A stretch of 11,422 nucleotides of DNA from Bacillota bacterium (GTDB lineage: Bacteria; Bacillota; Bacilli; Alicyclobacillales; SLC66): NCBI GenBank assembly GCA_021846145.1, contig JAJZCJ010000085.1, positions 1 to 11,422 of the forward strand, given 5' to 3'. Positions within the stretch are counted from its first letter, which is position 1, and each line of letters starts with the position of its first letter. Below, piece by piece: positions 7,615 to 11,422 of the stretch. The translations under genes were made by a program, and so were the position numbers. The notes beneath the pieces were generated by a model, which did no database searches, was not told the origin of the DNA, and was given only the letters and a program-made list of their open reading frames with translations.

Positions 7615-8300
7615 ATGTTTTCCTCCCATTTAAAAGGCTTCCCTAGTAAGTACCCTTGTCCATATTGAACACCGAGCTCTATTAACGCATCCAGTTCTTC
7701 TTGTCGTTCAATTCCCTCTGCAATGATCACCGATTTGCCTTTTGCATAATGCAAATAGGAAGACACTAAGCTTTTCTTTAAATCCGAATGATCAATGTGC
7801 TGCACCATCAACTTATCAAGTTTCATAAAATGAGGAGCTTCCTCCACCAACAATGCACTTCGAGTGAACCCTTTACCAATATCGTCCAGTGCAATCGTAT
7901 AGTTCGATTCTCTAATGACCTTGCTCCATAGCTCAATATTCTCAAACGGCTGTCGTTCAGATAACTCTAGAACTACCCCTGGCAATTCAATAGAATCGTC
8001 TAAAATATCGCTCAATGTATTCGGGAAAATATTAAAAAAAATTCGCTCGTGCAGCCCCTGAATTTTGTGTAGCGATGATTGTAGTAAGTAAAGATCGATG
8101 ATATTGACACATTTGCATGTCCCTAACTTTGTATAAAATGCTTCCACATCATAATGTTTAGGGCGATTAAACACTTCGTACCCAAATATACTATTATCCC
8201 CCAAATAGCGAATCGGTTGAACGAATGTTTCGAATTTATGCTCTGCGATAATTTCTGTTAAATTATCGCATTCGTGTCTACACTTTCCCCAGTCCACCAA
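7611..8300 (-). CDS. Stand-alone EAL domain protein, probable c-di-GMP phosphodiesterase
   Basis: This 229-residue cytosolic protein is essentially one EAL domain with no GGDEF, PAS or membrane part. The name-giving motif reads EVF (42-44), but the catalytic Glu is kept. The other metal and catalytic residues expected from active EAL enzymes are also present: Asn90, Glu112 and Glu115 (LELSE), Asp139-Asp140 (ALDDIG), Lys160 (MKLDK), Glu195 (AEGIE) and Gln215 ([11 protein letters not shown]). Loop 6 is DDIGKGF where DDFGTGY is usual. Activity hydrolysing c-di-GMP to pGpG is therefore likely. A Cys-x3-Cys (7, 11) and a Cys-x-Cys (62, 64) are unexplained. The start is TTG at 8300 with GGAGGG about 10 nt upstream; the GTG next to it is an alternative. 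It is first in a two-gene unit with the chemoreceptor. Confidence 0.86.
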   Translation of the reverse strand: MVDWGKCRHECDNLTEIIAEHKFETFVQPIRYLGDNSIFGYEVFNRPKHYDVEAFYTKLGTCKCVNIIDLYLLQSSLHKIQGLHERIFFNIFPNTLSDILDDSIELPGVVLELSERQPFENIELWSKVIRESNYTIALDDIGKGFTRSALLVEEAPHFMKLDKLMVQHIDHSDLKKSLVSSYLHYAKGKSVIIAEGIERQEELDALIELGVQYGQGYLLGKPFKWEENI

Positions 8301-8530
8301 CTATTTTAGTCCCTCCATTCTAATATATAATACATGCTGCACATAAATTTCCTTGGTATATTATTAAGGTGATTCTATTTTTTTCTATGATACTGATATT
8401 TTACATCATGCACCAATTAAAAATCAATATTAATTACTTTGTTTATGTTTCTGCAATTTATTATTCTATAATTTTCCTTTAAAGGTTTTAATAAGAAGTA
8501 TCAGTTTATTCATAAAATTTGTCTTTTCAT
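8301..8530. other. AT-rich non-coding region upstream of the EAL-chemoreceptor unit
   Basis: No gene is supported here. The stretch is very AT-rich. It holds the EAL ribosome site (GGAGGG, around 8311-8316), two SigA-like promoter candidates pointing toward the EAL gene, an imperfect 19-bp dyad starting CCTTGG and ending TTAAGG at 8351-8369, and a perfect 10-bp palindrome, CCTTTAAAGG, at 8476-8485. Beyond 8530 lies the glnS terminator. Confidence 0.6.
8427..8456 (-). promoter_or_regulatory. Candidate SigA-type promoter of the EAL-chemoreceptor operon (distal)
   Basis: On the minus strand, TTGCAG (8456-8451) is followed after 18 nt by TAATAT (8432-8427). The predicted start is near 8420, leaving an untranslated leader of about 120 nt. 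A second candidate lies closer to the gene, TTGGTG-N18-TATCAT at 8416-8387. I cannot tell which is used, and no SigD-like motility promoter is seen. Confidence 0.45.
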
Positions 8531-8588
8531 AAAAAAAACTGATTACCCCTCGTCCATCATTGACATGATGGACGAGGGGTAATCAGTA
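8531..8588 (-). terminator. Strong Rho-independent terminator of glnS
   Basis: The arms at 8537-8560 and 8565-8588 form a 24-bp perfect stem with a 4-nt loop (TGAC), including a GC-rich CCCCTCGTCC block. On the minus strand the stem is followed at once by a run of eight T (complement of 8531-8538). It lies 23 nt after the glnS stop, which gives its direction. Confidence 0.92.
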
Positions 8589-8610
8589 TGATCACAAATT
8601 CATTAATTCG

Positions 8611-10263
8611 TTAAATTTGAAAGGAACTTTTGAGCGATACTACCAAATTAAATACTGGGTGATCAGGTGTAGACAACTTGGGATCGACGCTAAAATAACC
8701 ATGCCTAAAAAACTGAAATTTCTCGTATGCAGGGGCATCTTTCAACCCCATTTCCACAAACCCATTCACGACATCGAGAGAGTGTGGGTTGATGCGCGTA
8801 AGAAAATCATCGTCTGCACCTTCTGCATCGTCAAAGATTAACGGTTCATATAGACGAAACTGTGCCGGATAAGCGCGAGATGCGTCTAGCCAATGGATCG
8901 TACCCTTGACTTTGCGCCCTGTGAATCCCGACCCACTTTTGGTCTCCGGATCATAAGTGCAATGAAGCTCGGTCACGCGTCCTGTCTCATCTTTGATCAC
9001 TTCTTCACAGCGAATAAAATACGCGTGCTTGAGCCGAACTTCATTGCCTGGCACCAAACGAAAGTATTTTGGTGGCGGTGTTTCCATGAAGTCATCCTGT
9101 TCAATATAAATCTCCCGTGAAAAAGGAATTTTTCTCATGCCCATATCAGAGTTTTCGGCGTTGTTCTCGGCATCTAGCCATTCCACTTGACCCTCTGGGT
9201 AATTGGTGATCACCACTTTGAGCGGGCGCAATACAGCCATTGAACGCAACGTTTTTAGCTTCAAATCCTCGCGCACAAAGTACTCCAGCATGCTGGCATT
9301 CACCACACTGTTGCTCTTTGCGACACCAATTTCACGAGCAAACGTGCGAATCGCCTGCGCAGTGTATCCCCTGCGACGAAGTCCTGAAATCGTCGGCATC
9401 CGTGGATCATCCCAACCATCCACCACCTGTTCTTCGACGAGTTGTTTGAGTTTACGTTTGCTCATCACCGTGTTAGTCATGTTCAGTCTTGCAAATTCAT
9501 ACTGTCGAGGGCGAGCAGGCATGTCACACTGTTCCACCACCCAATCATACAATGGGCGATGATCCTCAAACTCAAGCGTACAGATGGAATGCGTGACCCC
9601 TTCGATCGCGTCTTCCAGCGGATGCGCAAAATCATACATGGGATAGATATACCACGCGTCACCCGTTCGATGGTGCATAGCGCGTGCAATGCGGTAGAGC
9701 ACCGGGTCGCGAAGCGTTACATTTGGCGATGCCATGTCAATTTTGGCACGCAATACTTTCGATCCATCCGTAAACTCCCCTGCTTTCATCCGCCGCAACA
9801 AATCTAAATTCTCTTGCATTGGACGATTCCGGTACGGACTATCTTGCCCTGGCGTCGTCAGCGTACCACGCATCGCCCTCATTTCTTCTGGCGTCAACTC
9901 GCACACATAGGCTAGACCCTTTTGTACGAGCAAAATGGCTCGTTCAAACATCTCCTCGAAATAATCCGAGGCAAAGCACAACTTGTCCCAAGCAAATCCA
10001 AGCCACCTGACATCCTCTTGGATAGCATTCACATATTCAGTGTCTTCTTTTATGGGATTGGTGTCATCGAACCGAAGATTTGTTTTGCCCCCAACATCCT
10101 GTGCCAATTCAAAATTAAGGCAAATTGACTTTGCATGTCCAATATGTAAATACCCATTAGGTTCTGGTGGGAACCTTGTAATCACTTCTGTGACTTTTCC
10201 AGAAGCTAAATCATCCATCACAATATTGCGTATAAAATTCGAATGCGTAACCTTGTTCTCCAA
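8611..10263 (-). CDS. glnS: Glutaminyl-tRNA synthetase
   Basis: This class Ib synthetase charges tRNA-Gln with glutamine using ATP. With the chosen start it has 550 residues, close to E. coli GlnRS. It opens with [12 protein letters not shown] and [19 protein letters not shown], the GlnRS form of the HIGH motif (40-43). The second nucleotide-binding motif is VMSKRK (MSKR at 267-270), typical of GlnRS rather than of bacterial GluRS. The C-terminal half has the beta-barrel anticodon-binding region and ends in YFSVDP...[11 protein letters not shown]. No YqeY-like extension is fused. I choose TTG at 10263 because AAAGG lies 9 nt upstream, the N-terminus then fits the family, and the likely transcription start (near 10302) is very close to the next candidate. 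The in-frame ATG at 10296 would add 11 residues but has no good SD. It is monocistronic between two terminators. Confidence 0.95.
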   Translation of the reverse strand: MENKVTHSNFIRNIVMDDLASGKVTEVITRFPPEPNGYLHIGHAKSICLNFELAQDVGGKTNLRFDDTNPIKEDTEYVNAIQEDVRWLGFAWDKLCFASDYFEEMFERAILLVQKGLAYVCELTPEEMRAMRGTLTTPGQDSPYRNRPMQENLDLLRRMKAGEFTDGSKVLRAKIDMASPNVTLRDPVLYRIARAMHHRTGDAWYIYPMYDFAHPLEDAIEGVTHSICTLEFEDHRPLYDWVVEQCDMPARPRQYEFARLNMTNTVMSKRKLKQLVEEQVVDGWDDPRMPTISGLRRRGYTAQAIRTFAREIGVAKSNSVVNASMLEYFVREDLKLKTLRSMAVLRPLKVVITNYPEGQVEWLDAENNAENSDMGMRKIPFSREIYIEQDDFMETPPPKYFRLVPGNEVRLKHAYFIRCEEVIKDETGRVTELHCTYDPETKSGSGFTGRKVKGTIHWLDASRAYPAQFRLYEPLIFDDAEGADDDFLTRINPHSLDVVNGFVEMGLKDAPAYEKFQFFRHGYFSVDPKLSTPDHPVFNLVVSLKSSFQI

Positions 10264-10308
10264 ATCAACCATCCTTTGCATTGCGCGAAAGCCCATTTTC
10301 TTTTCACT

Positions 10309-10337
10309 ATTAAATCACTTACAGGCTTGCCAAGCAA
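10309..10337 (-). promoter_or_regulatory. Probable SigA-type promoter of glnS
   Basis: On the minus strand, TTGCTT (10337-10332) is followed after 17 nt by TTTAAT (10314-10309). The start would fall near 10302, about 40 nt before the TTG start codon. The short space to the upstream terminator leaves no room for a T-box leader, and none is visible. Confidence 0.5.
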
Positions 10338-10352
10338 ATGCTGCCCATACAA

Positions 10353-10403
10353 ATAAAAATGCAACCGCAAAGAGTAGGACACATCCCTCTTCGCGGTTGC
10401 ATT
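10353..10403 (-). terminator. Rho-independent terminator of the cupredoxin gene
   Basis: The arms ATGCAACCGCAAAGAG (10359-10374) and CTCTTCGCGGTTGCAT (10387-10402) pair at 15 of 16 positions, with one A-C mismatch and an inner GGA/TCC pairing. On the minus strand the stem is followed by TTTTTATTT. It lies 18 nt after the cupredoxin stop. Confidence 0.88.
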
Positions 10404-10420
10404 AGCTATCGAGTAATTGA

Positions 10421-11002
10421 TTATTTCTTAACGATCCATGTACCCTTCATCCAACCATTGGTCATCATCGGACCCATCCAGCCGCTAGAACCAGTTCCAC
10501 AGGCGGCTTCGCACTGCCAGCCGAAAGTTCCCGCTTTCGGGAAAGTGAATTCTGCGGTGACAGTCACGAATTTCTCTTTCGCTGTACGAACAGGCACTAC
10601 GATGTTAATCGTTTTTGTGCCTTCCATGATGGTCATGGTATGAGCAACATCGGCAGCTTTAAAGCTAGTGAATTTCTTGCCATCAACCCATTCCACACCA
10701 CCAATGGTGTTTTGAACTTTTGTATAGTTAGGGGTAATAGGCGCATTGCCATCATCGTAGCTGTGAATGATCAATTTGATGGTTTTGCCGGCAGGTACAT
10801 GGAATACAGACGGCTCATATTTTGGCCAACCTTTTTTATGATCCATTTTTCCTGTGACAATTTTAGTCATTACCACAACCGGTGCCGCCACTTTTTTGGC
10901 AGCTGGTTTGGCATGCGCAAATGCAGGAATTCCAGATGCGAGCGTACCAGCGAGCATGGCAGTAGCAGAAAGTGCGGTCATCCATTTTATTACGTTTTTC
11001 AT
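10421..11002 (-). CDS. Exported cupredoxin-like protein with a modified COX2/CuA-type copper site
   Basis: This 193-residue protein has a Sec signal peptide (basic MKNVIK, hydrophobic 8-25, AFA-HA cleavage near 29/30), so it is outside the membrane. It lacks a lipobox Cys and a C-terminal anchor. The mature part reads as one cupredoxin beta-barrel: VFHVPAGKTIKLIIHSYD (67-83), DVAHTMTI with His121 at the place of the first copper His, FTFPKAGTFGWQC, then Cys164-x3-Cys168-GTGSSGWM. The Cys-x3-Cys-G-x-G pattern is that of cytochrome oxidase subunit II CuA sites, but the expected His is Ser172. The tail is rich in Met (176, 179, 180, 185) and Trp. It could be an electron carrier or a copper-binding protein. 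The ATG start has GGAGG about 9 nt upstream. It stands alone, with its own promoter and terminator. Confidence 0.78.
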   Translation of the reverse strand: MKNVIKWMTALSATAMLAGTLASGIPAFAHAKPAAKKVAAPVVVMTKIVTGKMDHKKGWPKYEPSVFHVPAGKTIKLIIHSYDDGNAPITPNYTKVQNTIGGVEWVDGKKFTSFKAADVAHTMTIMEGTKTINIVVPVRTAKEKFVTVTAEFTFPKAGTFGWQCEAACGTGSSGWMGPMMTNGWMKGTWIVKK

Positions 11003-11046
11003 TGATTATTCCTCCTGATTTTTTATATCTACTAGTCTTCTTTTTC

Positions 11047-11074
11047 ATTGTAATCGTTCTGTAACATTGTGCAA
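11047..11074 (-). promoter_or_regulatory. SigA-type promoter of the cupredoxin gene
   Basis: On the minus strand, TTGCAC (11074-11069) is followed after 16 nt by TACAAT (11052-11047). The predicted start is near 11040, giving a leader of about 38 nt with the GGAGG ribosome site. The rest of 11075-11198 shows only AT-rich sequence and no gene. Confidence 0.6.
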
Positions 11075-11198
11075 CCATCAAATGGATCAATTCGTCATCT
11101 ATTCACATATTAGAAGTTTCTTATTCACAAAAAATACGAACATGAGAAAATTACATGAATGACTACTATAATATAATATTTTTCCTTTCGATTATATT

Positions 11199-11422
11199 TT
11201 AGGAAAAAATCACACTCACATCAATCACCAAATCAGGAAACATCGACGGACTCAACTTGTCGTTAGATTTGTACTCTTGCTCCGTCCAGCGAAGAATTGT
11301 CCCATCATGCAGATAAACGTTGATATTTTTCTCTTCCGGATTCACCACCCAATATTCCTGTACCCCTGCTCGTTGGTACAAGTGTAGTTTGCGGATGAGA
11401 TCATGGGCAGCGGTGGATGGTG
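11199..11422 (-). CDS. Uma2-family protein (PD-(D/E)XK nuclease-like, DUF820), C-terminal part
   Basis: The reading frame is open to the right edge, so the N-terminal part is missing; 73 full codons and the stop are visible. The frame begins PSTAAHDLIRKLHLYQRAGV and continues QEYWVVNPEEKNINVYLHDG. This matches the conserved core of Uma2 proteins, SPST...D...K...Y...GV.EYW.VDP, where the Asp and Lys around HDLIRK belong to the nuclease-fold active site. A TTG at 11381 could be mistaken for a start, but the family motif extends well upstream of it. Uma2 proteins are common as many copies in Bacilli and cyanobacteria; their role is poorly known. No partner gene is visible here. Confidence 0.8.
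   Translation of the reverse strand, partial: PSTAAHDLIRKLHLYQRAGVQEYWVVNPEEKNINVYLHDGTILRWTEQEYKSNDKLSPSMFPDLVIDVSVIFS

Noticed and set aside
7615..7629. Five extra codons (MGGKH) at the start of the chemoreceptor
   Set aside because: These codons contain the GGGAGG ribosome site itself; the ATG at 7614 is at proper spacing and overlaps the EAL stop.
9442..9807. Open frames of about 120 codons antisense to glnS
   Set aside because: They are a by-product of the glnS reading frame; composition is Cys/His/Arg-rich without any domain or ribosome site.
10264..10296. Eleven extra N-terminal codons of glnS from the ATG at 10296
   Set aside because: There is no good SD for that ATG, and the predicted promoter start lies only about 5 nt upstream; the TTG at 10263 fits better. 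Kept as an alternative.
10264..10420. T-box or other leader riboswitch before glnS
   Set aside because: The only strong hairpin here is the terminator of the upstream cupredoxin gene; about 40 nt of leader is too short for a T-box and no T-box sequence is seen.
10863..11090. 75-codon frame overlapping the cupredoxin start and leader
   Set aside because: It is a frame-shifted reading of the signal peptide region plus the promoter; no SD or family match.
11170..11198. AATATAAT / ATTATATT inverted repeat after the Uma2 gene as a terminator
   Set aside because: The stem is only A-T pairs and no T-run follows on the minus strand.
1..11422. CRISPR array, transposase, prophage or defence island
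   Set aside because: There are no regularly spaced repeats, no transposase or integrase frames and no terminal repeats; the genes are ordinary metabolic, regulatory and signalling genes.

Overview
The window looks like chromosome of a moderately AT-rich Gram-positive bacterium of the Bacillota, probably Bacillales. The signs are strong Shine-Dalgarno (SD) sequences of the GGAGG type, frequent TTG and GTG starts, SigA-like promoters, and a Bacillus-style GABA operon under a sigma-54 activator. An exported cupredoxin and a glutaminyl-tRNA synthetase (uncommon in Bacilli) make an environmental, perhaps acidophilic Alicyclobacillaceae-like host plausible. That placement is inference. I see no tRNA, rRNA, CRISPR array or insertion sequence.

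Left region (1-4774): a catabolic operon on the minus strand reads APC-family permease, GABA-type aminotransferase, aldehyde dehydrogenase (cut by the left edge). A near-perfect -24/-12 (sigma-54) promoter lies before the permease. A divergent gene encodes a PAS / AAA+ / Fis-type sigma-54 activator. Between them sit two TTCA-N4-TGAA inverted repeats exactly 20 bp apart, placed where enhancer sites are expected. Uptake, transamination, semialdehyde oxidation and inducer-controlled transcription thus form one module. The activator has an unusual Walker B (Asn for Asp) and an unusual residue after the Walker A lysine.

Middle region (4775-8300): a MerR-like DNA-binding protein (plus strand) overlaps tail-to-tail with a PaaI-type hotdog thioesterase (minus strand). 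The thioesterase promoter carries two similar TetR-type operator-like sites 52 bp apart. Upstream on the minus strand is a two-gene unit: a stand-alone EAL domain protein whose stop codon overlaps the start of a methyl-accepting chemotaxis protein (ATGA). This suggests coupled production of a c-di-GMP phosphodiesterase and a chemoreceptor.

Right region (8301-11422): a 310-base AT-rich gap holds promoter candidates for the EAL-chemoreceptor unit and a 24-bp perfect terminator hairpin for glnS. Then come glnS (minus strand, probably TTG start), a second strong terminator, a secreted cupredoxin with a modified CuA-like metal site, and the C-terminal end of a Uma2-family nuclease-like protein cut by the right edge.

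I found no clearly new multi-gene system. The most unusual points are the nucleotide-binding substitutions in the sigma-54 activator with its paired upstream sites, the altered copper site of the cupredoxin, and the double operator at the thioesterase promoter.
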